Positions 1-9,907 of a stretch of DNA of 28,255 nt are shown piece by piece (the first letter of the stretch is position 1; the number at the start of each line of letters is the position of its first letter). The DNA comes from Botryllus schlosseri (lineage: Eukaryota > Chordata > Ascidiacea > Stolidobranchia > Styelidae), in NCBI GenBank assembly GCA_000444245.1, contig ATSW01069263.1, positions 1-28,255 of the forward strand, in the 5' to 3' direction. The translations under genes and the position numbers were made by a program. The notes below the pieces were generated by a model. The model did not search any database, was not told where the DNA came from, and saw only the letters and a list, made by a program, of their open reading frames with translations.

Positions 1-639
1 TGAAAATGAAGTTAGTGGAAAGTGGTTAACCACGCTTGGCGCTTGACCAAATCAAATATATACCGAATATGGGCAATTCCCTGCACAGACAACCGATGTT
101 CCCACTACTACCTCTTCAAATCTTCTGAAATTTGGTACACGCACAGATAAGCTAATTCCAAACAGGATGAACTTTATTTCATGAAAATTGGGCTTTGGGG
201 TCAAAAGTTACTTCACTTTGAAAATTAACAATTTTCTGCTCATTTCGGATCTGCACTTTTAGGTTTTATCAATGCAATATTCAAGAAGGTGTAGCTAGAT
301 GTTAGACGACAGTTGAGATACGGCACTTGGATTTATTTGAAGCTTGTCTGATCGTCTATATTTTTAAGTGAAATTTAATGCCCTGTAGGTTAGGGTCAAA
401 GGTTAAATTGAGGAGGAATTTGGTAAATGGTCTAAAATCAGTCAGGCGTTACACGATTTAGACTGCGGATTGCTCAAAAACATATTAAAATATTTTGGAA
501 AATAGGATCTTAAATGAAAGGTTGCTTCAAGGAGACTTCGTTCATAGCTGTTTGATTTTGGTTTTTAGACCGTAAAGTGATGAAATTGCAGTTTCAAGAG
601 CACACTTCATTTGCACGTGGAAATGCAGTAGTAGTAGGG

Positions 640-975
640 TGTGTTCGGACATCGATTCTGGGGTTTGTGTAAACATCATGTCTGGGGTGAGTTCCGACAT
701 CATGTCTTGGGTGCGTTCGGATTGTGTTGCCATTCGAACATCGTGTCTGGGGTGAGTTCGGACTGTTTTGCCCTTCGGACATCGTGTCTGCGGTGTATTC
801 GGACATCATACTTGGGTGCGTTCAGACAGTTTTGCAACTCGGACATCGAGCCGAGGGTGTGTTCGGAATGTGTTTCCATTCGGACATCGTGTCCAGGGCG
901 TGTTCGGGCATCATGTCAGGGGTGTGTTTGGACAGTGTTGCCACTAGGACATCGTGTCTGAGGGGGGGTGTTCAG
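640..975 (+). repeat. Left-arm 24/41-bp tandem array of foldback A
   Basis: Two related unit types alternate. The 24-bp unit is close to TG(C/A)GTTCGGACATCATGTC followed by TGGGG. The 41-bp unit carries the same start and end with an extra GTGTTGCCATTC-like middle. About ten units are visible. This arm is longer than its partner at 1610-1772 by roughly 170-180 bp, which accounts for most of the arm-length difference. Open frames across it are by-products of the periodicity. Confidence 0.8.
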
Positions 976-1201
976 ACATCATGCCTGGCGTGTGTTAGGA
1001 CTGTGCTGTCTCTCTGACATAGTATCTGGAATATGTTTGTGTTGCGCCAGACATGACTCAGACCTGATATCTGCGCACTAATTTTATCCGGACATGCTCC
1101 GGAGCTGATACCTGCCCACTAAATACCCCCAGGCATGGTCCGAACCGGATAGATGAGCGCTTAATGGACACAGATATGCGTCAGACGTGATACCCGTGTC
1201 C

Positions 1202-1380
1202 TAAACGACGCGTTTTTGCTGATATCTGGGTATATTCACAATAGTGGTAGCTGAGTATATCCACATTCACAGTAGAGATAGCTGAGTACATCAAAAGCTA
1301 TCACTACTGTGGTTATACTCAGCTATCACTGCTGTAGATATACCCAGCTATCGCAGATATCAGCAAAAACGCGTCGTTTA
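1202..1380. repeat. Palindromic core of foldback A
   Basis: Positions 1202-1227 (TAAACGACGCGTTTTTGCTG at the start) pair with 1356-1380. The loop between them is itself made of short repeats of TAGCTGAGTATA and its complement TATACTCAGCTA around 1248-1320. The structure could form a cruciform; no gene is present. Confidence 0.75.
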
Positions 1381-1609
1381 GAACGTGGGTTTCACGTCTG
1401 ACGCATATCTGTGTCCATTAAGCGCGCATATATCCGGTTTGGACCATGCCTGGGGGTATTTAGTGGGCAGGTATCAGCTCCGGAGCATGTCCAGATAAAA
1501 TTAGTGCACAGATATCAGGTCTGAGTCATGTCTGGCGCAACACAAACATATCCCAGATACTATGTCAGAGTGACAGCACAGTCCTAACACAGGCCAGGCA
1601 TGGTGTCTG

Positions 1610-1772
1610 AACACCCCCCTCAGACACGATGTCCGAGGGACAAAACAGTCCGAACTCACCCCTGACACGATGTTCGAATGGCAACACAGTCCTAACAGAC
1701 CCAAGACATGATGTCGGAACACACCCCAGACATGATGTCCACACGCACCCCAGAATAGATGTCCGAACACAC
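1610..1772 (-). repeat. Right-arm 24/41-bp tandem array of foldback A
   Basis: This is the reverse-complement counterpart of the array at 640-975, with about five to six units. The first units next to the unique arm align one to one with the left arm. Units deeper in the array have been gained on the left or lost here. Confidence 0.78.
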
Positions 1773-2346
1773 CCTACTACTACTGCATTTCCATGTGCAA
1801 ATGAAGTGTGCTCTTGAAACTGCAATTTCATCACTTAACGGTCTAAAAACCAAAATCAAACAGCTATGAACGAAGTCTCCTTGAAGCGAACTTTCATTTA
1901 AGATCCTATTTTCCAAAATATTTTAATATGTTTTTGAGCAATCCGCAGTCTAAATTGTGTAACGCCTGACTGATTTTAGATCATTGACCAAATTCCCCCT
2001 CAATTTAACCTTTGACCCTAACCTACAGGGCATTAAATTTCACTTGGAAATATAGACGATCAGACAAGCTTCAAATAAATCCAAGTGCCGTATCTCAACT
2101 GTCGTCTAACATCTAGCTACACCTTCTTGAATATTGCATTGATAAAACATGAAAGTGCAGACCCGAAATGAGCAGAAAATTGTTAATTTTCAAAGTGACG
2201 TAACTTTTGACCCCGAAGTCCAATTTTCATGAAATAAAGTTCATCCTGTTTGGAATTAGCTCATCTGTGCGTGTACCAAATTTCAAGAGATTTGAAGAGG
2301 TAGTGGTGGGAACATCGGTTGTCTGTGCAGGGAATTGCCCGAATAG

Positions 2347-2791
2347 GATTGCAGCCAAGTCCTTAAAAATTAATTTGAAGGGGTTCATTCCTTTTATCAT
2401 GTCGCAAAATTCATCACAGTAATCATGGATGCATAGTAAATTTGAGAACCAAGTGCTGAGTTCATGTGAATAACAGGTTCAAAGCAGGACCAGAGTGTAA
2501 GTATATCATCTCGACTATGTAACTCACAGGTATGCAGTAGGGTTTTTCAAAGAAAAGTTCATTTTACGGGATTCCGGGTATCCACCTGATCAAATTGTTA
2601 GGTTGCCGGTACAAAATATTATATTTGAACAACCCTAGAGAGCAGTTTTGTGGTTGAAGCTCATATTTTATACTTCTAAACTTTTTTTCTATTATAGGCA
2701 TATAATATTCCATCGATAGATTTATATAACTGCAATGCAACGAAGTTATCACCACAACCATGAAGCAGTGTTGCACATCTTTCGCACTCAC
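2347..2791. other. Intergenic or intronic stretch, nothing recognised
   Basis: This lies between foldback A and the third dehydrogenase exon. I looked on the minus strand for the next SDR exon (a segment containing an NNAG-type motif) and did not find one. If the gene is intact, this is intron 3 sequence. Confidence 0.5.
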
Positions 2792-5700
2792 CACTGCAGA
2801 GGCTTGTTGAGAATTCTTCAATGGAATCCAACGAAGCCAAATCCACAAATCTACACACGACGTTGGAATTTTCCGTGGACTTTCGGATGCTCGTCGCTAC
2901 CTTTTCGCACTTGCCCATGTGACGACACGCCATGACAACTGTGGCACCTGTTAACAGAAATATATATGTTATCAATGATTCGCAGGTGCAGTTTCGATAA
3001 TGAGCCTTGCACAAGCCATGTGCTCGAAATTATGTTGGGCCGAATAACGTAATTCCATAAATCTCGATGGGATAGACTATTGATGGATTTCACTACGTAC
3101 CAGACTGAGCTTCAATTAACCTACAACATAATTCCATGGGGATTCAGCAAATCTTGATGAGTACAAAATAGTTGGTATGACACAGGACCAATACTTACGG
3201 GATGGATATTATTTTAATTGGCAAGTATCCATCCATATAGTAGCCTTATATTTGTAGTGCAGATTTTTTCACCAACCAGCGAAATTTCAACTGTGTTTGC
3301 CCTAGATGTGGACAGACACAATAAGAGAAATAATCAAAGTAACATCTTGACCCCTGACAAGGTTAAAAGGAAAATCAGATTAATCCAGTGAAACAGAATA
3401 CCGTAAACCGGGTAACTTTGGACTTAAGGGTAACTTTGGACAGTAAGCAGTAAAAGATTTAATTGGTTATTGATGGAAATGTGTTGCTGCTGGAAGTCTA
3501 ATTCTTTTTCAGGGGGAGAAGGTACCACAAGTAATTTCAAGAAAAGGTGGATTAATATCTCTACTGGATAAACTTGACCCGTCGTTGATGAATTAACGAC
3601 AGGGGTCAATTTCTGCAAAATTGATGGTCACCAAACTTCTTACCACCAAACATTGAAGACATGTGAGCCATATATTCAAAAGTTGGCAGCAGAAGGCTGT
3701 TAGCTCTCCAAAGCCACACAACAAAGCTCAGTGGGATCTGCCTTGGATTGATATCTGATATGGTCATGTCCAAAGTTGCCCCATGATTTTTAATGAAAAG
3801 GGGGCAACTTTGGACAGTTTACAATAAGTGTTCAAACTCAGGTATTGATGTTGCTTTATCTTCATTCAGGTGCATTCTCAACTATTTTCAGATCTTAGCA
3901 ATGGTGCGCAAGTACAAGGCTAGTGTAGGTGCTAGACCTTATCAGAATTATTCCAAAAGTCAATTGGAGAAGGCAATTGATGCATGCAAGGCAGGTTCAT
4001 CAATAAGAAGGGCCTGTGAGAAGTATGGAGTAAGGAGAGGAACATTGAACAATAGACTCAGAAGTCTTCATGGACTGTTGCAAGGTCGACCTAGAGCCCT
4101 TTCAGATGTAGAAGAGAGAGCTATTATCAATCACTTGTTGGTCATGAGCAGTTGGGGGTTTCCTTTTGACATGTATGAAGTGCGGAAGTTAGTAAAACTC
4201 TATCTCGACAAAACCGGTAGAAATCTTGCACTGTTCAAAAACAACCTTCCTGGCGAAGAGTGGCTGAAGGGATTTTTAAGGAGAAATGAAAGAGTAATTG
4301 GACTGAGAGTTTGCCAAAATATAAAGAGGAACAGGGCTGCCATAAGCAGAGAGATTATAACCAACTATTTTGAAAATTTAACAACAACCTTGAAAGACGT
4401 GCCACCTGAAAATATAATAAATTACAATGAAACAAATTTATCTGATGATCCCGGAAAGAAGAAGTGTGTATTTAGAAGAGGAGTAAAGTATCCTGAAAGA
4501 GTGATAAACCACTCAAAATCTGCGACAAGTTTGATGTTTGCTGGGACCGCCAGTGGGGTAATCTTGCCACCATATGTTGTATACAAGTCTGAACATTTAT
4601 GGACAACATGGATGCAAGGTGGGCCAAAAGGGACACGTTACAACAGATCAAGATGTGGGTGGTTTGATGGCTGTTGTTTTGAAGATTGGTTTATGAGTTT
4701 AGTATTGCCGTATTGCAGAAAATTACCTGGGAAAAAAGTTCTCATTGGTGACAACTTGTCTAGCCACATTTCTGCCGAGGTGATAAAAAATGTGAAGATA
4801 ATAACATTGCATTTGTTTGTCTACCCCCCAATAGTACACACCTTTGCGAGCCACTTGATGTGTCATGTACTTTAGATCTCTGAAGCAAAACTGGCGAAAA
4901 ATTATGTTGTAGTGGAAATCTGGATCAGGACGGAAATTCACCATACTGCCTAAAGATTGCTTCCCTGTACTTTTAAAAAAATTGGTCAATGCAATGAAAG
5001 CCTCTTCAAAAGCCACATTGCAAAGTGGCTTCAAAAAGACTGGAATTTTCCCATTTCATCCTCAGGAAGTAATAAAAAGGATTCCAGATGACACAGGAGA
5101 TCAGGGTGACCTTTTTGAGACATCACAATTGGTTTGTAGCACTGTAATTGACATTCTATCAGCTGCAAGGTTCAATCAGGACACTACCAAGAAGAAGCTG
5201 AAATCAAGAATCAGTGTTACTCCTGGAAAGGGTGTTACTCCAGAAATTTTAGATTCCGATGATCAGCCAGGACCGAGCGGATTGAGAATGACAACGAGAT
5301 TATCGCCCCAGGAAGCGGACAGTGCCTTGGTGATTGAATTTAATGATCATAGCGAACAAGAAGATATGATCATGACTGGTGATGATGACGAGAGATCTGC
5401 AAGAGAAGACAAAGAACAGATTAGAAGAGGGGCGTGGGTTTTGACCTCTTTTTCTGCAAGGAAAAAGACCAAGTATTTCATTGGAGAAGTAAGTGCGGTT
5501 TTGGATGGCGAGCCGGAAGATGGTGATCTGATTGTTTCCTTTCTGGAAAGGCGGGGTAAAACTTATGAATTTTGCTGGCCAGCTATTAAAGATGTAGCAT
5601 ACATCGACTTACAACAAGTTGTAAAAACGCTGGGTGTACCCACAGATGTAATTCGGGGTAATTTGCTGCGTCAACAGGGTGCATTAACCTTCTCCGATCA

Positions 5701-7075
5701 CCTTGAAGACTTTTGGGATAATTTATGAGGGATCCACCTGCAGGATAGGCCTAGAATATTTCGTTCCATTTTCAGACACTTTTCTTTGCAACTTTCTGTA
5801 ATAAATGATGGGTTTTGAAACCTGAACTCTTCCAAAAAACCTCAATTGGTGGGATAATGATGTGAAGTTTATTATAAAGATTAAAACAGGAATTGGCACA
5901 ACTGCAACGCAACATGAAAAGTCGACCTCTCTCTCCACCATCGCATGTGATGTGCCGAATAATTGTACACTTCCGTCTGCCTAAACTCAAATCAACAAGT
6001 AAGCAATCAGTCAATCTCACGTGTGATACTCAGAAGCCGAGACAACACTAAGCAGGAGCTACACAAAGGCACAGTAATTTAGGCACGAGGAAATAAAGTA
6101 AAATTCTAACCCTGTCCAAAGTTACCCCACATGCAGGGGTAACTTTGGACAGAGGAAAAACAAAAAAAAAAGGTACTTATTTGTGAAAATGAAGTTTTGA
6201 GTAAAGCTAATTCGAATCTTCAATTCATGACACAAAAAGTACAAAAAAAATATTCCCCCTGGAGACTGGTATAAAAAAATTATCAAGCAAAGTTCGAAAA
6301 AATTGTCCAAAGTTACCCCGGTTTACGGTATTCAAGTCATGGTATTACTTGGCAAATACAACCTCAATTTTTATAGGCCCATTAGATCCTGAACTTTTGG
6401 GTTTTCATTTTTTCCATTCGAGAACCTGTAGGCAAAGGGCCAATGTATTTTCCTCTCTAGTCAAAAAGCATTCGGAGATTCATGTCTGTACAAGTGTACA
6501 TCTAGAAGTAAATTTCTGCGACATAAGTTCAATGAAACTGACTGCAAATATTGTCATTTTACGGCGATGGGTCAGTTTGTGTGGTTGGGAATTTCAGCTT
6601 CTTTGGTGTAAATTGGATTCAAATAGCTCTTTGCATGCAGGAGGATGCAACCTCCGGTCTGGAACACAACAGAAATAGTGATCTATTAGTAAATACTTTG
6701 CCTCTTCTTGAGAGTTCCAGAGCGGTGGATTTCCCAATGCCCGAGCTTGCACCAGTAATCACGCAAACCTTGCCTTTCATGCCTTCATCGGACGGACATC
6801 TCCGACCACCTTTGTACTCTCTAAAATAAAATCATATAGATACTCATGGTTGAGGCAAATTTTAAATTTCAATTAACAATTCTCAGCTGCATGCATCAAA
6901 AAGTACGGTTTTACAATTTTCAATGCAAGCGAATGCACAATTGGACGTGGTGTAAAAAATATTGATATCAATACATAAGGCCCACTCACTTTGTAAGAAA
7001 AGCTCCCCCAACTAACGTAGACACGAAGGAAACAGGCACAATGATACGGTTGAACACGGGACTGTTAAACGCCAT
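2792..7075 (-). CDS. Retinol dehydrogenase (RDH11-14-like SDR), 5' exons only
   Basis: Three coding exons join cleanly on the minus strand: 7075-6990 (86 nt), 6820-6702 (119 nt) and 2947-2792 (156 nt), giving about 120 residues. The start MAFNSPVFNRIIVP has a strong context (A at -3, G at +4) and leads a hydrophobic N-terminal segment at about residues 8-28, as in membrane-anchored RDHs. It is followed by EYKGGRRCPSDEGMKGK and the Rossmann motif TGASSGIGK (residues 51-59). Exon 3 carries ATVVMACR (Arg77, typical of NADP(H) preference) and the VDLAS strand (103-107). The family reduces retinaldehydes or other lipid aldehydes with NADPH at ER or mitochondrial membranes. Intron 1 is GT-AG, intron 2 is GC-AG (AG|GCAAAG) and contains the element at 3401-6328. 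Exon 3 ends at a GTGAGT donor. The catalytic YxxxK half is not in the window, so completeness is unknown. Confidence 0.88.
3401..3423 (+). repeat. Left terminal inverted repeat of the jerky-like element
   Basis: It pairs with 6305-6328. A second direct copy of its inner half, GGGTAACTTTGGAC, follows at 3428-3441. Confidence 0.9.
3768..3815. repeat. Left subterminal hairpin of the jerky-like element
   Basis: GTCCAAAGTTGCCCC at 3768-3782 and its complement GGGGCAACTTTGGAC at 3801-3815 form a 15-bp stem. The arms match the inner part of the terminal repeats with one transition (TTAC to TTGC), so they may be extra transposase-binding sites. The hairpin lies just upstream of the transposase start. 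Confidence 0.75.
3901..4875 (+). pseudogene. Jerky/pogo-like transposase, N-terminal and DDE part
   Basis: The natural start is ATG at 3901 (MVRKYKASVG). An upstream in-frame ATG at 3793 lies inside the subterminal hairpin and is unlikely to be used. Residues 16-50 form a Psq-type helix-turn-helix (QLEKAIDACKAGSSIRRACE, then YGVRRGTLNNRL). A second CENPB-type DNA-binding region spans about 65-140 (LSDVEERAIINHLL to WLKGFLRRN). The DDE_1 core follows: NYNETNLSDDPG at 174-185 and LIGDNLSSH at 281-289. The first catalytic Asp is replaced by Asn176. After about residue 297 the frame shifts; the conserved CLPPNSTHLCEPLD segment, which holds the third acidic residue, is in another frame at about 4810-4851. 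A second shift and an in-frame TAG follow before the C-terminal part. The gene therefore cannot make an active transposase. Confidence 0.87.
4982..5728 (+). pseudogene. C-terminal part of the same transposase
   Basis: This 248-codon open stretch continues the transposase: ASSKATLQSGFKKTGIFPF at its start is the conserved segment after the DDE core in jerky/Tigger proteins. The frame is open upstream to a TAG near 4909, so the ATG at 4982 is probably internal rather than a start. A charged linker (DSDDQPGPSG, then an acidic run near residues 118-138) leads to a compact C-terminal module at about 145-230, with WVLTSFSARKKTKYFIGEV and FLERRGKTYEFCWP. That pattern resembles SH3- or Tudor-like barrels in related elements (inference). 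It ends at TGA 5726-5728, well inside the element. Confidence 0.8.
6114..6150. repeat. Right subterminal hairpin of the jerky-like element
   Basis: GTCCAAAGTTACCCC at 6114-6128 and its complement at 6136-6150 flank a 7-base loop. It mirrors the hairpin near the other end and shares the terminal-repeat motif. Confidence 0.78.
6305..6328 (-). repeat. Right terminal inverted repeat of the jerky-like element
   Basis: It is the reverse complement of 3401-3423 with one extra base in the G run, and is followed by the TA duplication. Confidence 0.9.
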
Positions 7076-7960
7076 TATGTGATTATGTACAGTCCACCTA
7101 TGTCGTTTCTTCCATAGCAATAAGTAAATGCAAATTAACTTTTACTATTGTATGCAAAACTGCAAATAGTCCAATTATTTAAAAGCTGACGATATAAATT
7201 TTCAGCAGCTAGTGTTGTGTACTATAGTGCCCACTATGCTAGTGCTATATGCACTGCTATTCGATACCAATATGATAGGCGTGGCCTACTTGAAAAATAA
7301 TTAGGTACATGGAAACACTCAGACTCAGTATAGCCTGTATAGGATACCCACACTGTGGTCAGCAAGTTGTCTTAGCCATATCACATCACAAGAACCACAT
7401 CAGTGAAATTCTTATATCACTTTTAATAATACAAGGTTTCCAAACACTAGACTCAAAGACCAACCAATTTACCACTTTTCTTTGAATTGAAGGTGAAGTT
7501 TGGCTTCCTTACCGAGAAAATAACGCTTGACAATGTTGTGATTGATAATGATTACGGTATTACATATGGTGCGCATTGTGTATGTATAGAAATGTAAAGA
7601 AATTATATGAGTGCCAGGTGCGTGACTACTACGGCAAGCTGTAAATCCCAATTCCCAATCCCAACCTGTTATACTCATCATATCAACCCGTGCCGCTGCA
7701 AACGCGACCAGCCGGCAAAAACCACTGACACTGACCTATTTGAACAAAACGAGATGCTGCCTTTCCATGGTATTCTTAGTCGAGCTCGAGAAGTATGAAA
7801 ATATGGAGAATGGTGGGATCCCCAAGATGCTAAAGCATTAAAAGCAAACCCTTGGTATCGGATGTAAACAATAAACATGGAAGGGCAAATGTTAACGAAA
7901 ACATGCACTTTTGCTACTACGTTCCAGTTGACTGATGGCGAATTCCCGACGAGCCATTTC
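7076..7960. other. Region upstream of the dehydrogenase start, no feature recognised
   Basis: This would hold the 5'UTR and promoter of the dehydrogenase gene on the minus strand. I see no TATA box in a convincing place and no repeat I can name. A 157-codon minus-strand open frame (7678-8151) looks like chance. Confidence 0.4.
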
Positions 7961-7975
7961 TTCGCAGTGATGAGC

Positions 7976-8036
7976 ATCGGATCGGAGTCGGAGTTTACTA
8001 CAGATATTTTTTCGGAGAATTTCGGAGTATTGTAAC
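7976..8036. repeat. TCGGAG-type degenerate repeat fragment
   Basis: CGGATCGGAGTCGGAG followed by TTCGGAGAATTTCGGAG belongs to the GACTCC/GGAGTC family seen again at 19785-20215 and 21885-21949. A further short piece (GGAGGGATTCGGAGTC) lies at about 8264-8280. Confidence 0.5.
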
Positions 8037-8204
8037 TTTTGTCTCCAATATCTTTGGATAGCTTTGACCAGAATACACTATTGATTATGATTACAAACCA
8101 AAACACAGGCAGTTGACACCTTGTAAAGTTGTGATGACGGGTAACATGCAAAAATGATTGCCAAGTGCAGAGTAAACAATACTATGAGGCCAATCGTATT
8201 ATCA

Positions 8205-8250
8205 CATGTACCATGTTGTACCATGTGTACCATGTACCATGCTGTCATGC
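8205..8250. repeat. Short TGTACCATG tandem repeat
   Basis: Four irregular copies of a TGTACCATG-like unit follow one another, with slight spacing changes. It looks like a small microsatellite. Confidence 0.6.
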
Positions 8251-8462
8251 CATACCAAGTTGTCGGAGGGATTCGGAGTCTCGAAAAGCACTATCCGCTA
8301 ATCACTGATTCTTCGATGACTGATGGAAGGATTATAAGAAAAACTGATTAAAACGAGTGTGAATGTACAGGTGGCTAAGTTGAAAGTGGTGAAAGTAAAA
8401 GCGAACGCCGAACGAAAGTACTTGGTAAATGTAAAATTACTTCGTTGCTGACCACCTCTGAC

Positions 8463-8548
8463 CAAGGTTGTAACCAAAGTCACAAGGTTACGAGTCACAA
8501 GCCAATCTCACTTTTATAGTTTTAACTCGAGTCAAGTCGAGTAATTTT
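8463..8548 (+). repeat. Left-end fragment of the GACTCGAGTC MITE family
   Basis: CAAGGTTGTAACCAAAGTCA and the following GAGTCACAAGCC, ending in ACTCGAGTCAAGTCGAG, align with the left end of the fuller copy at 21961-22552. The copy stops after about 90 bp. Confidence 0.65.
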
Positions 8549-9901
8549 CAATTGGTGGTCCGAGATTGCGAGCGTCGTGGACCACATTGAACGGCATGGG
8601 GAGCTTTTGAGGTCGATAAGTCAGAAACTCCAGTATATTAAAACGACGCAAATCGCTGTTGTCATCGATATAATGCAGGGATTCTATTTTAGCGCTGACC
8701 CTCGCCATAATCCAGCCCAGGAAAAATTTTAACTGAACATGACGATATAAAATATATTGGTGACAAAAACATTGTTCTGTTAAGTTATTTTATGGATCTT
8801 GAAATAACAACACCAGTATTTCCATAGCAGATCCTGAGAACAAGTGATATATTTTTTACTGTGCGCCCTTCGTTCTAATTGTCTCTATGGTTATTTGAGT
8901 TGCAAAGTCCTATTTTTGACAGCAACAGAAACACCTTCGTGAGGTACAAAAATCGGAGGACAAGAATCTACTGGTTATTTCTGCTCATGATTCTTATGTC
9001 TGATTTCATCTGGGCGGTGGAGAGCCGTCTGCATCTTCAGACTATTTCAGTTGCCTCATTCATATTTTGGCGACGGCGTCCACATGACTGCTACCATCCC
9101 CAGAAACTCCTAGTTCATTACGACGATCTGGTTCCAACTGATGGCCGTAGCGCTGCCGAACCATTTCTCAGCATCCGTAAGCAGAAAGTGGCATGGAGGC
9201 AGCTTCGATGCTAGGATAACTGCAGCCTGCGAGAACACCAACTGCACTACGACGCTATATTGCAAGGTTGGATAAGAGACATGCACCTCCATCTTATGCT
9301 ATTTCGCTTCAAAGTCACTTGCATCTGCAATAAATACTTTATTTTTTCTTGAAGTCACTTGCATCCCTCAGTAAATGCGCACAGACTCCACCCAAGTCGA
9401 AACAGACTTTTATGTACAATTTTATTACAATAGCGATATATTCTCAAGATCTTCAGTGTCCAATTTCGACCCACTCGTGTTACAGATCGATTATAACATT
9501 TTCGAAAATTATTAAAGCCACAACGAAAGCTCGAATCTAATAACACAAGACATTTTGCGCTATCCGGATGGCGACAACTCAAACACCGTCCAGGACGTGC
9601 GAATAGGTCCCTCCGATATCAACGGCTTACACGCCTCCAATACATAAACACACGACAATAGATAAATAAAGAGTCACCCACAGAGACGGGCCAACGTGAC
9701 AAGGGGACCGAGAAAGATTGCAATACCAGGCTACGGTGAAGTCAAGACCGCAAGGGGGAGGGAAGGCGGGAACACAACCGTTTCCAAGAGAAATGACAAA
9801 AAATGAAATGAGGCCTACATCCTAGATCTCCGCGTTGGTAAATAGTTAACATATATAATATATATCAAAATCACGCAATTCACTACCATCGTTATCTTGA
9901 T
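8549..9901. other. Intergenic stretch between Rab1A and the dehydrogenase
   Basis: No gene or repeat is recognised. A G/C-richer patch occurs near 9670-9790. Small open frames on both strands lack similarity to families I know. Confidence 0.4.
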
Positions 9902-9907
9902 TTTATT
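9902..9907 (-). terminator. Possible polyadenylation signal of Rab1A
   Basis: AATAAA on the minus strand, about 340 bp beyond the Rab1A stop codon. It is the first clear canonical hexamer I found downstream, but the assignment is only positional. Confidence 0.45.

Larger units (their letters stand above)
71..2340. mobile_element. Foldback element A (long inverted repeats with internal tandem arrays)
   Basis: The whole segment is one giant inverted repeat. The left arm, starting GGGCAATTCCCTGCACAGAC at 71, is repeated in reverse complement ending GGGAATTGCCC at 2330-2340. Each arm holds about 560 bp of unique terminal sequence, then a tandem 24/41-bp array, then about 230 bp of inner arm. The arms meet near 1290. 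By eye the unique terminal parts differ at roughly 20 positions, about 96% identity, so the element is fairly young. The flanks are GAATAT (65-70) and GAATAG (2341-2346), a likely 5- to 6-bp target duplication. No transposase is present, so it would need an enzyme supplied from elsewhere. The layout matches foldback/TU-type elements known from sea urchin and Drosophila; assignment to a transposase superfamily is not possible from sequence alone. Confidence 0.85.
3401..6328 (+). mobile_element. Jerky/Tigger-like Tc1/mariner-superfamily DNA transposon
   Basis: The 2,928-bp element is bounded by TA on both sides (3399-3400 and 6329-6330), the usual Tc1/mariner-superfamily target duplication. The terminal inverted repeats start CCGTAAACCGGGTAACTTTG at the left; the right end is the same apart from one extra G. 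Copies of GGGTAACTTTGGAC recur inside both ends and also form hairpins at 3768-3815 and 6114-6150. One decayed transposase gene runs left to right between them. The element lies in intron 2 of the dehydrogenase gene in the opposite orientation to that gene. Perfect TA flanks and nearly matching ends suggest moderate age. Confidence 0.92.

Noticed and set aside
640-975. Possible CRISPR-like array
   Set aside because: Units are contiguous variants without unique spacers, in a eukaryotic context inside an inverted-repeat element.
641-1017. Open frames on both strands across the 24/41-bp array (and mirrored at 1501-1916)
   Set aside because: They follow from the repeat periodicity inside foldback A; the same Cys/His-like pattern appears in mirror image and has no start context or family.
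7678-8151. 157-codon minus-strand open frame
   Set aside because: No domain, no splice context and it covers TCGGAG repeat fragments; looks like chance.
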